NCBI GenBank assembly: GCA_019914995.1
Contig: CM034126.1
Span: 2,795,001 to 2,859,000, forward strand
Length of the DNA: 64,000 nucleotides
Direction of reading: 5' to 3'
From: Acanthochlamys bracteata
Taxonomy: Eukaryota > Streptophyta > Magnoliopsida > Pandanales > Velloziaceae
In this document: positions 21,937 through 35,500 of the stretch, piece after piece
Layout of the letters: each line of letters starts with the position of its first letter
Numbering within the stretch: position 1 is the stretch's first letter
Notes under the pieces: model-generated
What the model saw: only the letters and a program-made list of their open reading frames with translations
Told to the model about the DNA's origin: nothing
Database searches by the model: none
Translations under genes and position numbers: made by a program

Positions 21937-23896
21937 GCTCTTTATCGTAGACAGCATTTGCATGTCATAGAAGACTATCACGATATATATTGACTTCGAA
22001 TGAAGTAAGTCTCAGTTTAAAGAAAAGGGTCCTTCATTCATCTAAGTACAGAACCTAAAACTTTGACTATCGATCAGCCTCTCCCTTTGGGCGGCTTATT
22101 CCAAAAAAGGACAAAAAGTTTCTTGACTGCTTTATAAAGCAGCACTTAGCATGGTTTTTGGCATCCTCACAATGGAGATAAAAAAGATTGATTGCAACAC
22201 AACTGATAGAAACACATGAATTGAGCATGTGTCATGCCCTACTCATCACCGGATCAGGTTCTTTGAACTTAAACCTTTGTCTTCAGAATAACTAGCCTCT
22301 AGCTGGCCAAAAACTTTCTAAGCAACCACAACTTGATCCTAAATTTGATCAAAAAGAGCTATCAAGTATCATCAATATTCAGTACATCAAAACAGGGTAT
22401 GAGCTTCATGAAGTGCTTCAAACATCTTATATTCTTATTGCAACTCATGTGCATATGTATGAGATCAGACCTCCTATGCATGTACTTATATTCCCATAAC
22501 ATCTTAAGACTTGCTGAAAGGCAACGGCCTAGAAAGACGATTCTATAATCCGCCGAAGAATTTGTAAAGATTTTAAGTCCCATCTTTGAGAGGACAGAGT
22601 TCAGAACTATTAGAACCTCAGATTTACAATAATTCTTTTGACATTTTTACTTGCACTGGCTCCAATCAATGCAAATTAGCTCCTACATGACCCTTTCATG
22701 TAAGCATTGTAAAATTAGATTTCATCAAGCCCAGAGAAATAAACCTTTAAATGATACTGGCCCCACATGAGCCATTACCATTCAACTAAACACCACTGAC
22801 ACTAAGGACTGACGCTGACATCTACCTGCACATGACATGCTATCAGAATCCTAACTAACCACAGATTTGAGTGTCACTCTAGAATCTCCATCCTATTTGT
22901 TTTTTAACCTCTCCCAATGAGATCTACAAAGTACAAACAGCTTGTTCCCTACTTATGAAAAGATATGATCATGGAGAGGCAAACATTAAGACCTTATAAG
23001 AACTTATATCTGATCTTAAAGAAAGCATAATACATACAGGTAGACATTTAATATCGTAGCTTTAGGGCCTGCAGAGCAAGAAGCTAGACTTTGCTCTGCT
23101 TTCCTGTTTGATGTAACATACACCATTCTTATGTTGATAGTTTTAATCCAGACTCAGCATACTAGTCTCACATTTGAGAAATAATTTGAAGATAACCACA
23201 AATAAAATTATTCCAACTTGACTACACCTTTTAGTTTTGAGTATGAAATTGCAAACCTATGTAAGTTAATTTCCTGTACCTGCAAGTATTGCCATTGAAT
23301 CATACAGGGACAAAAGCAAAAAACAGTAAGCAGTGCAAGCATCTCAATTAACACCTCAATAGGTTATAATGTTTAAACCAAGAGAAGCAGAAAAAATCAT
23401 TAGATTGCAAAGTGATATTCACAATATTCAGTTCAAGTAATGACTTACATACTGACTTCCATCGTAACTCAGACCTCAATGACATTCTCATGCAGGATAG
23501 GGATTTGACCTTTGATGGCCATAAATGATGCTTCTTTGGAGTTTCTTGTTGCATTATAGAGCTCTCTAACATCAGAATCTGCACCATAAAAGACGGTGCA
23601 ACCCTAACGGGCCTAACCTGCACAAGGTCCACCATCCAAAGGAAAAAATTAAGGATTATCATTAGCCTCAAATAAATATAATCATGAAGAATTTGTTGAC
23701 ATTTATGTTTATGATCAGTGATCAAACTGATCCTTATCTATTAGGTGATTTCTGATGTCGCATTGCAAGCTGAAGAATTCACTACATTTTTGCCTTCAAC
23801 TTCTCCGAACATTCCTAATTATACCCCTAAAAAAGCCCATAAGAAGACTCTTTCTATGGTATTAGAGAGGTGGAATAACATAAATCATCCCTTCCA

Positions 23897-25880
23897 TCAA
23901 TATTGTAGGCGATCGGCTGCTTTATTATAGTCCACTTCGCGATTTTTCCATAGCCTTTCCTTCTTCATTTTCGAGTTGGCAGATATGGGCTCCTTCAATC
24001 CTTGTCTGGAGCTCTGAACCCTTTTCTTCTGCATCTTGCTGAGGCTGGGTCTGTAAAGAATTACTGTTCTTCCAATCTGAAAAACTGCAACCGATCCAGT
24101 AGATTCCTCCAGTTGTGTGATCACATCTGTCAGCTCACCTGGACAGTTTCCATGTATCTTGAGCTGAAAGATCAAGGAAGAGCGAAGAAGTCACACTAAT
24201 TTTCTGCAGCCCATTGTAAAAGTTGCGTGTATTACATGAAATGTACATTTATATCAGCAGTATGACAAGTTACAAAACATTTCATCACTGCATGCATCAG
24301 GTTTGTATAAAAATTATGTTTTGGAAGGGAATAAACATTTGCAATATATTAAATAAGAGAACTTTATTTCAATTCAATTCCGGAATCCATGGTGTTCAAT
24401 AAGACGAGCAAACAAATAATGGTGGCGGGGCTCAAAAAATGATTAACTGTTCAGCAGCTTTGGCATATAGAATTATATTTAGTTGCTTAACTGATGAATG
24501 TTGTCTAGAATGCTCCATTGAAGGCCCTTTTATGTGTAATTAAGTTTTGCATCTCCTGAAACCTGTTCTGTTACTAAGATGATTATAAATCTATTAGTTC
24601 TTTCATCAGAAGTGATTGTTTTACAAATTTACATAGTACTATATCACTAGATTTCGAGAATTCCAAAGAGGTTTTCCTTGCCATAACTATGTCCTCCTTG
24701 CTGCTCAGTATTTTCATGATTCCTCTCTTGCATTAATCCAGCATTTCTGCAAGTTCTATATTCTTCAAATCTATCCAAATCTCCACGAAACACAACAAGA
24801 AAACATGTATAAATGTTAAGATACTTCACAATCCCATTGGCTTTAAAAACAATCATCTTCTCATCCCTTGTACTCTAAACAAGAACGAAGAAATTCATCA
24901 TTGCAATTGGTTCTGAGCATGTTACTCTCACTCTTTGGTATCAGTTATTAACATTGCATAATGCAACCCGCATCAGTTAGTGAGGTACCATTCTTGGTCA
25001 TTCTACTTAGACTGAACAACCCCATGATCAATAAGCAATAACCCATCACCAGTATTCATATAGCAAAACTATGCTATTGCATGCTTACACAAACACAGAT
25101 CCAGTCACTCATATTCTTGCCACCACTCACCTTTCCTTAATATTTGATGGCATTTACCATCTAATATAATATAACAAAGCAGCTTGCCATGATCACAACT
25201 CCCACTCAAATTTAATCTAGCCCCAACTCATTATTATTATTATTGGAAACTACATACAGCACTTGTAATCATTTCAAAAGGACAGAACAACACAGAGGTT
25301 AATCATCAATCTCTCACTACAAGTCTAAATCAAACAAAAAAAATCACATGTGAAAAAGAGTCACATGTTCGAGGAATAAACCAACCTTGAGCAGCTCATT
25401 AGCCTCGAGTGTCTCAACAAGCGCGGTAGCAACAGATTCAGTAACGCCTGACTTCCCAACCTGCTGCGATTTAAGCTTCTTTCCAAGGCTATGCGCGTAG
25501 GAAGCCAACTCCTTCTTCTCTTTTATACTCAAATTCAACTTATCCCCTCCCCGCTCTCTCACCTTCACTATTGCTGCTTCTGCTTCTGTTGTTCTCCCTT
25601 CAAATTCTTCATCTCCTCCTTCTGCTTCTTCTTCTAGATCTTCTAAATCGAATACACGGTGAGAAAGGGAAGTATTAGATGTTACAGAGGTTGAGAAGCA
25701 AAGGAAGCGATGGTGATGAAGAGAAGGAGAAGAAGGTGGTGGCGGTACTAGTGATGGTGGAGAAGAAGAAGATAAACGGAGATGGGATTGTTTGAGAAAG
25801 GAATTGGAGAGAGAAGAGAGAAGACTGTGGCGGTGGTAAAGAGGGAGCCGGAGAGTTGCTCCGGCTAAGGCAAACGCCAT
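23897..25880 (-). CDS. CRM-domain (CRS1/YhbY) RNA-binding protein, organelle-targeted
   Basis: Exon 1 is 25880-25386 (165 codons) and exon 2 is 24163-23897 (88 codons plus stop), with a phase-0 GT-AG intron of about 1.2 kb; the product is 253 residues. A serine/proline-rich N-terminus with few acidic residues (MAFALAGATLRLPLYHRHSL) suggests plastid or mitochondrial import. One CRM domain follows an acidic linker: SIKEKKELASYAHSLGKKLK, VGKSGVTESVATALVETLEA, then across the intron NELLKLKIHGNCPGEL and VFQIGRTVILYRPS. CRM domains bind RNA and, in plants, help organellar group II intron splicing or ribosome assembly. The single domain and short length match the small CRM proteins such as Arabidopsis At4g39040. 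The C-terminus is basic. The intron joining a conserved domain in frame makes the model strong. Confidence 0.88.
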
Positions 25881-27526
25881 GAATTTGTCGAGTGACTAGA
25901 TGGATGGGTTTTGCGAAATCCCAATGCGGAAAAGAGAGATGCTAGAGTTGCGTTTGCTGTTTTATATACGCCTATCAATAGTTTTAGCCCATGGGCCTCA
26001 TAACGTATTGGGCTGTATTGTATTGAGTTTTTTAAAAGAGCTTTCTTTTAGATGACCAACAAAACAATGGACGTGTATTAATTTAGTTAAAACTCTTTTA
26101 TACTCATTTTTAAACTAACTTCTAAATACAATGAAATATAAAAAATTATTTTCAAACTTTTTTTAATTAAAATTAAATATATAAAAAATACTTGCTAAAG
26201 GAAAGGATTGCATCGTAGCTGAGGTGTTCTTTTATTTTACTACAACTCATGTACGGTAGACCCACTTGAAACTGGTTCCATAGATCCAATCATGCAACAA
26301 AAGAAAATAAAGTCAACAAAAACATTTACGTATAACGAGGGAGGACCAAGAAGATAAATTTTGTCGTTTGCGGAAGTCCAATCATCTACAATAATCCCTC
26401 CAAGACATGTACTTAAAAAGTTTACAAAATGCAAAAGAGATCAAAATAGAATCTTGCATTGATGTAGAAAATTAGTTTCATACCTTGAAATAAAAGTCTC
26501 TGAGTCTGGGATGCAAACTGCTAACGATAGTAAATTAGTAATGTTAAGAATGAAATTTAGTTCGTATTGTAAAGTGCGTTCTAAAAATAATTTCAATTTT
26601 TTCAACAAAAATATTTTTTATACTTCTAAACGCTTTCTTAAACATAATTGTCTGGTATGTTATTAAATCTCTTAAAATTTATTGGCACTTTACTTTGAAT
26701 GTTTGATAAAAAAAAAGTAATTTTCTAGTAATCTGATACACGCCCTAACGACATGCAGTTCTCATGAAGTACATATTATTCATTGAAGGCAACAATTAGT
26801 GAAGGCACTAGTAGGACTTTAAAAACTTGCCATAGGAACTACCAACTAAAATCTCACTGTTTAAATGTTCTCTTTCTGGTTCTGCTGTCAATGGCTGGTG
26901 GATGGAGTGCTGTAGAGATATTATTGAAGAACCTGTTGTTTCAATTTGTTGTTTGAGTAGTGAATTATTTTTGCAACTTGGTCAAGTTGCATATGCCTAC
27001 ATGTTTACATTTTGATATATATGATAGGGATGGTATTATGGGCTCTTCTTTTACGTGTTAACTATTAAACTTTGAAAAGAGACTCTTGTCAACAATCTAT
27101 TTCATTTCATTTTATTATCTTATTTTATTATTTATTTATTTATCATTAATTAATTTTTAAGATTATCAAATGTTTATTTTTTAATTTGAAAATATACGAA
27201 TATTATATCTAAAATTATAATGTTTATTATTTTTAAAATAAAAATAAATTTATTTTTAGAAAAGTTTCAAAAATATAAGAAAAAGTCTTTATTTTAGATA
27301 TTAGACCTCTAAGATTTGCAGGCCCGAAAAAGTTTCAGAAAACGCAAAAAAGGTGTTGTGTATTCTTTTCCGGAGCCGTACTCTGCTGACATTAATATTT
27401 AGAATATCTTCCAATTTTTCAAAAATTTTTCTTCTACTACAAACATAATGAACATTGCTATGATTCGTTAAATACAAATATGAGTGAGTTAATTAATTAA
27501 GCATGTGCCACCGTTTTAGATCATAT

Positions 27527-27716
27527 GGGGGTGTTTATTATTTTATTATCTTTTTTATTTTTATCTTTTTTTTTTAAATTTTCAATGAAAAATAATTTTT
27601 AAATTTTAAAAATATAAAAATTTTATATCATAATATTTTTTATTATTTTAATAAAAAATAGAATTTATTTTAAACTTTTAAAACTATTTTTTAAAAAAAA
27701 TTTATCAATAAGCATC
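27527..27716. repeat. MITE-like AT-rich element
   Basis: Starts GGGGGTGTTTATTATTTTAT, like the Tourist-like ends elsewhere in the window. The right end (ATTTATCAATAAGCATCTCA) is unclear. The interior resembles the common core. Confidence 0.35.
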
Positions 27717-29385
27717 TCAGCTATTAATTAGGACGAGCATAATATTTTGTGTTCTGTTTCATATTAGTGTAATTTATTATTAACTACTTCAAATATTTAT
27801 AAATATTTTTTATAAAATAATAAATATTGTTATTTTAAAAAAATATGTTTATTATTTCATATTAATAAATAAAAATAATATCATAGTACTTTTATATTTT
27901 AAATAAATTTTATAAATTATTATATAATTTATTTATAACTATAAATTATTTTTATGAATGAAATACAAAAGAAATTCTCCCAAACGGCGCCTATATGTCT
28001 AAAACGTGTGGGACATAAAAGTTAATGTTCAACGTTAATGAACAAAATGAAAGCTCAACAAAATTTTAGGTAGCTAGCTTTGTATACCACTGAAAACAGT
28101 GAACTACAAATATTTATGAAGAAATTTTGAAAATTAAAATTTTCAAAAGAAACTTTTAGTTTTTCTAGATAAGAATAGTTTGCATTTTCTTCTGATTAAA
28201 TTTTTTTTTTTGTGTATTATAAGAGGTGAGCGATATTTTAACTTCATTCTCAGTAGTCGATTCTTTTTTTCTCCGTAACTAACGCTCTTTTGAAGTATGT
28301 TTCTCCACGACACGTTATTATCATGTAACTTTCGCCAATAGTAGGGAATATTTAAATTATACTTATGAATTAAATAAAAAACAATTAAAAATAACTTTGA
28401 TGTGAGAAATAAATTAAAATATAAAATAAGTACGTCTAGATTTTGATGCTAATATGTAAGCATACTATACATTCATAGGAATTTTCTTTTAGACGGACAA
28501 AGTAGCTTCCGGTGGTGCTCTGCTGTCCGTTCTGCAAAATTTAATACTTTTAAAATTTAATATTTCTATTTTTCTCGTAGATAATAATTGACAAAAGAAA
28601 AAAAACAGCAAAAAGCACCACTTGTTTAGGTATTGCCGAATAAAAACAAAGAGCAACTTTTCCCCACCCTTTCCTCTTTATCTCTCTCTCAATCTTTTGG
28701 AATGGTAGACCCGGTTGAGCAGTTCCTTTCTCTGCCCATCATCACCGAACTCTCAGCACAAATGAAGATGTCGTTAAAAAGTTATATCACTGTTATGCAG
28801 TAAAACTCATTAAACAGCAGCCCCAACTCCAAATCCGAATAGTGTTAATTTACATTCAATAGTTTCCACGACTTTATCAATTCAAGCTCCGGATACTTTG
28901 GTCTTCTGCTGAAATGTGCCGAAAGTAAGGAATTCGTCTGTAGTATTTATACGTACGTTGACAGCTTTGCGTCATTAGTTACTTCATACGTTGAGCTGTA
29001 TGTTTCGTGTCTGAACTATTAACCTTGTCAAAAATAATATGTTATCTCTGCTGCTAATCATTTTATCAATCAAGCTTTTGTGTAACTGCCTCATGAACAA
29101 TCACTGTTGCATTCCTCTTCGACACGGCATGGCAACATCTCATCTGATACAAAAAGAATGAGAAAGATTGTAAACGTTGAAAATGTTAATCACCAAAAGA
29201 AAAAAAAACATTCAATTGTTTTATGAATAAAACAATTATTTATCAATTCTTATCAGAATTTCATTTCATTCAACTCGATCTTGAATAATGATAATAAATA
29301 ATACCTTAATACTGCCTCTAAATGCATTCAAAGCAAACAACTAAGCCGCAAAAAGTATTCATATTCAAATCCCCACTCATCTCAA

Positions 29386-29392
29386 TATAAAC
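29386..29392 (+). promoter_or_regulatory. Candidate TATA box of the BBX gene
   Basis: TATAAAC about 180 bases upstream of the start codon at 29566, followed by a CT-rich leader typical of plant 5' untranslated regions. Based on motif and position only. Confidence 0.45.
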
Positions 29393-29565
29393 CCATCACC
29401 ATCTTTCCCCTCGCTTTTCCCAACCACTACTTCTCCCCCTTTTTCTCTCAAGATTTCTTCCTTCTTCTACTTCCCAATACTGAGTTTGATTTTCTGCCTT
29501 TAACGACAACAAGGAAAAACCAGAACACAAAACAATCAAGAAGGAAAAGAAAAATAGAACAACTA

Positions 29566-30481
29566 ATGATGAAGATCCTTTGTGATTTCTGCAAGAGAGC
29601 AGAGGCAACTTTCTTCTGTTCTGCCGACGATGCGGCATTCTGCAGTCCATGCGATCGCCGCGTTCACAGTGCTAACAAGGTGGCTTTCCGCCACTCACGC
29701 CAACCACTCTTGCAGCCATCTAACACTTCCACTTCTCATACTCCACCTCTCTGTGATATTTGCAAGGTATAACAATCAGATCCTTCCTTTATTTCAAATC
29801 TGTCACCGGAAAAACTACAGAAATATTGATGACTTTTATCTTTGATTTTTGTTTCGAGTAGGAGAAAAGAGGGTACGTGTTTTGTCAAGAAGATAGAGCC
29901 GTGTTGTGCCGAGACTGCGATACTCCTATACACTCTGCTAACCACCTTACCGCGAAACACAATCGCTTCCTTCTCACAGGCGCAAGACTTGCCGCAAGTT
30001 CTTCAGCAATCGATGTTGAAGAGATTGATGCAGCTTCAGATGCCAACAGCTGCGGCGCTGCTTTCAGAAACCGGCCTGAATTTGTAGCAGTTGAAAACAA
30101 GATCGCACGCAGCAGCAACAGCAGTGGTAACAGAACTGCTAGTTCTGCAACAAGTAGTTTCTCTGACTACCTTCTGCAGACGTTGCCTGGATGGCGTGTT
30201 GACGATTTTCTGTTCGATGATGATGCCTCTGTGCCTGCTGCAAGTGATGGTTACTACCAGGTAGTTAGCCAACTCGAGTCAAATTCATTTTATACCCAAA
30301 ATCTTGTTGATTTTGTATCTGATTTTGTATGCAATGCGGTATTTGCATATAGACCGGTGAAGTGATGCCGTTCGGAGTACCGATGACAGACGCCGGCGTT
30401 GGACATGGTGGTGCTGGACAAGACCATGCTGCCTTTGGAGAGCAGTACCAGCCGGAGTTGTGGGCATGGACAAGACAATAG
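29566..30481 (+). CDS. BBX20: Double B-box zinc finger protein (BBX20-like)
   Basis: Exons are 29566-29766, 29862-30260 and 30353-30481, all junctions phase 0 with GT-AG; the product is 242 residues. B-box 1 begins CDFCKRAEATFFCSADDAAF and continues CSPCDRRVHSANKVAFRH. B-box 2 spans the first intron (CDICK, then EKRGYVFCQEDRAVLCRDCD and TPIHSANHLTAKH). Further on is SFSDYLLQTLPGWRVDDFL, a motif typical of the BBX20-23 group, and no CCT domain is present. These nuclear cofactors act with HY5 and brassinosteroid signalling in seedling light responses. The symbol rests on domain order, length and its position near the CRM and kinesin genes, as in Arabidopsis At4g39070. A second ATG follows the first directly (MMK), so the start could be 29569. 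The short third exon ends PELWAWTRQ. Confidence 0.85.
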
Positions 30482-32598
30482 CGAACAGCATGTCAATTCA
30501 TTCAGACCAAATGGTCCCAGGACTTTAATTTTTGTTCATGTAATTTCTTTTTTCACTTTTTAGTGAATTGGAGATGATTGTTAATTGAGTTGGGGTTTAT
30601 CAAAGTGTTTTTTTTAATAAATTTTTTTACTAACTCTAGACTGTAACAAGCTAAGGTCTTGAATTCAGTAAAGAAAATTTTAAATGTTCACTCGACTATT
30701 TAGTTCAAATCAAGTAAATCTAACATCCGAACGTTCGGGCACGTTCGGAGAGCTTTTTTAATTTCCAATTTTTTAATCATATTTTTTAATAAAATATTTA
30801 AATATTTTATAAAATTTTTAAAATATAAAAAAATTTACATGATAAAATTTTTTTATTAATTATTTTTATTATTTTTAAAATATATTTTTTTCGATTTTTT
30901 TTTTTGAATAAGTATTTCAAAACATTCCAAGTGGATTTGTTGAATCTGTAAAATGAAAAATAGAGTTAGATGCATCAACTAACAACTCCAAGTATTTACA
31001 CACAGGATGCCATTTACATTTGCAATTCAACATTTTCCTTATTACGGGTTGACCTCCCCAGTGCAAGAAAAACGCCCTTTACTTGAATGATCAGCTTGAT
31101 TTTCTGCTCAGAATAAAAAAAACACAAGAATCAAAGAGCCAGAGGCAACAATAACCTCGTCGTAAGTGCTGCGACGTTGTTGATACATGTACAACAGAAT
31201 CTCTAGAATCCTTCATTATCCGTAAACTCTTGATTGTCAACATTGAACGGCCAGCCACAATCCCTACATCCGTGACTCACTCGCACAAAATTGTAGGACG
31301 GGTGCAGGGTTCATTTGACAGAGCTCAGAAATCTCACAGATTTATCTTCGATATATAATGTAAGGGGTGTTTAAAATTAGAATATTTTTAATCGATAAAA
31401 ATTGAGTTTCATTTGATTAAACTTAGTTCGATTAAAAATAATTGAAGTTAGTTTGAAATATATTGAAATATAAAAGATGAGTTTGAATTCAAAATTCAAA
31501 AAAATAGTTCCATATATTCAAAACTTTCTTATTCAAGATCAATTATTTTTAAGAATTTTTTATAAAATTAAATTAATTTTTAGTTCAAAATAAAACTTAT
31601 ATACGTGACGTACAATTTATTTTACTTTTTAAATAAAAAACAAAATACTACAGAAAATTTTTAAAAACAAAAAATTGAAATACTAGAAAAATATTTAAAA
31701 TGGAGATCTTAACGACTCCTAAATTTAAATCCTAAACCACCGCTCCTACAAAAAAATGAATAGACTACTTTTTTGAAGCAAAATTTTGAAATATGAAAGG
31801 AATGTGTGTAATATATCTGAGAAAGGTGCCATGTTGTTCAACAAAAAGTATATTGGAAATCAAAAATACATGGTCGATTACAAAAGTTTCAAGAGAGGAA
31901 TCAAGTAAAATGCCTCAGATAACTTGAGAGGATACAGTACACAGCTGAAGCAAGGGCTCTAAAATTTTTCGTTGGTAGTGTTGAGCAGATCTCCCCGTTT
32001 CTTTTATAGGGAAGATTGTAGTCTAGTAAAATTTAAACCTGTTAGTTTTAAGGAAGACCGTACTCGAGCAAATTTTCAGCTAAAGATTGATCTAGATAAG
32101 GCACAAAATGCTTCAGAAAAGGGCTGCAAGCTGCGACAATCGTATTTTGATTTACCTTTTAGGTTATATTTTGTTAATTTCAGCATGTCGGGTACTAAGG
32201 AATTATACAAGTTAAACTAGTGTACCACTTGTACATGTTGAAGACATACTGGGGCAAACTTGAATGTATATACTAAACCAAGGCGGTGAACCACTTTCCA
32301 TACAAACTCACCAGCATAGTTTTCTTTGCATGTAAATACTGCAACACTTGGGTGAGAATCTATGAATGTACCTTTCGGAGAACCAACGAAAGAATCGGGC
32401 AAGTACCAATTGTACAAAAAATTGAAAACGAATATAAATCCCTGCAAAAAGTGAAACATATGCATCATATTGTGAAGCATGAAGAACGAACAAAGCAGCT
32501 ATAGGCTTCAAGACATAAGATTCTTAATACGACAGCAAGTAGACAGCATAGCTGCAAATACAAGGTGTAGATGGTCACCTTTCATGAAAGGAGGTTTC
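30482..32598. other. Intergenic region between convergent BBX and kinesin genes
   Basis: It includes presumed 3' untranslated sequence of both genes. An AT-rich MITE-like tract lies at about 30748-30928. Short ORFs around 31.9-32.6 kb match no family I recognise. Confidence 0.55.
30748..30928 (-). repeat. MITE-like AT-rich element
   Basis: The common core in minus orientation, between GAGAGCTTTTTTAATTTCC and AATAAGTATTTCAAAACATT. The terminal repeats are weak. Confidence 0.4.
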
Positions 32599-35500
32599 TC
32601 ACGTGAAAGTAACAATCCTATCATCAATCTTTGCACGACATACCGGGCATTCCAAACAAGCAAATGAACAAGGCTTGCACACTGTCAGTCCGACTAACTT
32701 TTTAGTATGGCTTCAAGAAAGCACATGCACATTCAGATGCAAAACCACCTGCAACTACAAATGATCCGACTACTTACAACAAAAATGTCGGCAAGGAAGT
32801 AGCACTGTCGCAGTTGGCGACTCAAAGCAAATTTTGCAAACATGAGAATTTGCATCACCATTTACTGCAATGTCAAGTTCCTTCTCCTTCATTTCCTGGA
32901 TTCGTGCCTACGCCACAGGAAGTTAATTTGCAATTCCTTATTTCTCTAATAAAATTCATCTACTAAAAAAATATAAGTTACTAACAACATAGAAAAAGTA
33001 TCACCAACAAGAACTTATTCTCAACTAGAGAACAGGGAGGTTTATAACAGTTGATAACCATTAACATCCTACGTATGAGATTATTAAGATAGGTGCCACA
33101 TGATAAACAGGAATCCTATTTAATCTTACAGGTCGCCTAACATGCTCACTAAATATAGTGGACTTTCACATAAACTTTAGAAATTCAGTATTTTGAAGAC
33201 GAACACTAACACAAAACAGATTATGAATAGTTCTATTTGGTTCAAAATGAAGGATGGAAAAAGTTGGAACTATTTAAGGTCAAAATGTTAGACTTAGTAG
33301 TCGGAACTATTAGCTGATAATTGTAGATAGTCTTTTAAATGTCACATTAAGTTGTAAAACTTGAAACTGCAAACATACAACACATAGAAATAGGTTTCAA
33401 GGATAATGGAGAAAGCTTAATTGAATTCCCCGTGCATGAAGCTTAACATTAACAAGGATACGCAAGTCAAATACTCGGCATGGGTCTAGTTTCACAAAAA
33501 CGAGCCAAACAGTTGATAATCCTTTATTTCAAATTAAAATTTCTTTACCTTTAAGCGAGCAAGCACAGGTTCTAATTCAGAACTTTGATTAACCTGCTCA
33601 TTTGCCGTCTTCAACATCTGATTTGGTATTTGCCTTTCTTTAAGAAGACCATCATTGTGTTCTTGTCTCTCTTTAAGAGTATCACCACATTCTGGTCTCT
33701 CTTTAAGAACCATATCCCTGTTATCATGTTTGTTCTCTTTAAGATCGTTAACAAGATCAACCCCAAGGATTGACTTCTCATTGGCATTTAACTCAGAAAT
33801 GCCTAAGACACCTTTTTTCAGCTTAGCTACAAGTACCCACATGCTAGCCAAATCATTCTCCAAACTCGATTCTCTTCTCTTTGCATCATCGAGTTTCCTC
33901 TTGTATTCGTCTTCCATACATTCCTTTTCAGCTAGAGCGGCCTCCAGAGATGCTTCCCTCTGTCTTGTTTGCTGCAACTCTAACTTCATATCATCAAAAT
34001 CATGATTCAAGTAATCAACATCATCAAACATCCCACTGCCAATGTCACTACTGCCTCTGCTTCTAGGTCGACTTCGTCTTCCTAGTTTTGACCCTTCATT
34101 TTTGCCTTCAGGATACTTCCGTCCAGAAGAACCACATCTAGGGTATGACATTTCTTTTGCAATCAATAATTCTTTCTCCAGTCTCTCATTTTCCACTGAG
34201 AGTTTCATAACTTCCTCAGCCAAAATTTTAAGCTCAATGGCGGCAGAAGATGCTAACTCTTTTGCATATAAGGCATCCTGAGATAACTTCTGATTGCAAG
34301 AAGCCAAACTAGAGTTTTCCTCAAGCAGCTTTGCTCTCTCATGATTTAACTTAACATTTTCAGCCACCTGTCATGGCAAACATAAATTTCAATTTTCCTG
34401 AAAAAGTACTATGGGCCATTAATGCAGCTAATGAGCTGACACAACCAACGTCTAATATTATTTTATAGCGAAGTTAGAAGCCTAAGCTTCCTTAAGATGG
34501 CATAGTGAACGGAGAAAACCGTAAGCCAATTTGGACAGTGTATCATCAATTTCAGTAAGCATAAATGGATGAACAAAGAACACCAAAATAATCATTTTAG
34601 AAAGTCAAACTGCTATCTAAATGGTGTTACAAATAGAACACAAGATCACTGAAAGCTCAAGCTGCTGCCAAAATAGGATTAGATCAATACCTCAAAATCA
34701 AGCTTAGCTTTCAACTCAGAAATACCATCAGAGCTGTAATTTTTCGGAGGCGGTGTTGGATTTTCACCAATGACTGTAGCAAGCTGTTGCTCTAGGTGGA
34801 CTCTCTCTTGCAACTCTTTTACTTCCAAACACTAGAAAGATACATTACCAGAGAAACGGATGTCAACTAAAATGCTAGGTTATTTTCTATTCACTGGAAT
34901 GAATACTAGTCTACCACAGCCAAGAAGGAATATGCAGTTACAGGGTGATCAAGAGGATCTCAACCAACCTTTTGTTGAAGTTGCTCCTGAAGGATACGAT
35001 TATCTGCTGTTTTAATCTGCATGCATTAGCACTGAATGATCTATTTCTAAAAGCCAATACAGATATCAAGAAAACAAACATGATTTAAGCATATATAGTA
35101 GATTCCAGGCTATCTCTCCTATTAACATGGAGTAACAAACTCAACAATAAAATACATAAATACTGGAACATAAGCCTTAAAACACTAGATAAACAGTATT
35201 ATGCCAGAGACAATTTTTACGTGAAGCATTAATGTATACCTTACCTCCAACTCAAATTCTTTTTCATTGCATTGAGTCATTAACCTCATCACAGTCTGAA
35301 ACAAAGATGGAACATGTAAGTTGCAAGTTTTATGACCAGGCAAACTATTAGGAAGGTTTCTCAATGTAAGCTCGCCTGCTGCATGTCAGCCAGTGAAGCC
35401 TCTGAAATCAAGGCTTCCCTACTTTCTGTAATGCGTTGCTCCAAACATTTCATTTGTCTCTGCTTGTCTTCAATTTCTCGTTCCAAGTTCTGAATCTACA

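Larger units (their letters stand above)
19509..23896. other. Intergenic region between convergent GATA and CRM genes
   Basis: It includes the presumed 3' untranslated ends of both genes. No coding region is supported. Small repeats present are an (AC)n run at 21180-21197 and a 27-base tandem duplication at 21883-21936. A 44-codon exon-like stretch at 23469-23603 (-) is noted under rejected items. Confidence 0.55.
25881..29565. other. Intergenic region between divergent CRM and BBX genes
   Basis: About 3.7 kb holding the promoters of both genes. No coding region is supported. A MITE-like AT-rich tract lies at about 27527-27716, and another AT-rich tract ending CCAAACGGCGCC lies near 27990. 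Confidence 0.6.

Noticed and set aside
23469..23603. Exon-like minus-strand stretch after an AG at 23604-23605, open for 44 codons (contains VRELYNATRNSKEASFMAIK) and ending in TGA, just downstream of the CRM gene
   Set aside because: It has an acceptor-like AG and plausible composition, but a second frame is also open here, I recognise no family, and the CRM gene already has a good stop at 23897. Transcripts would decide.
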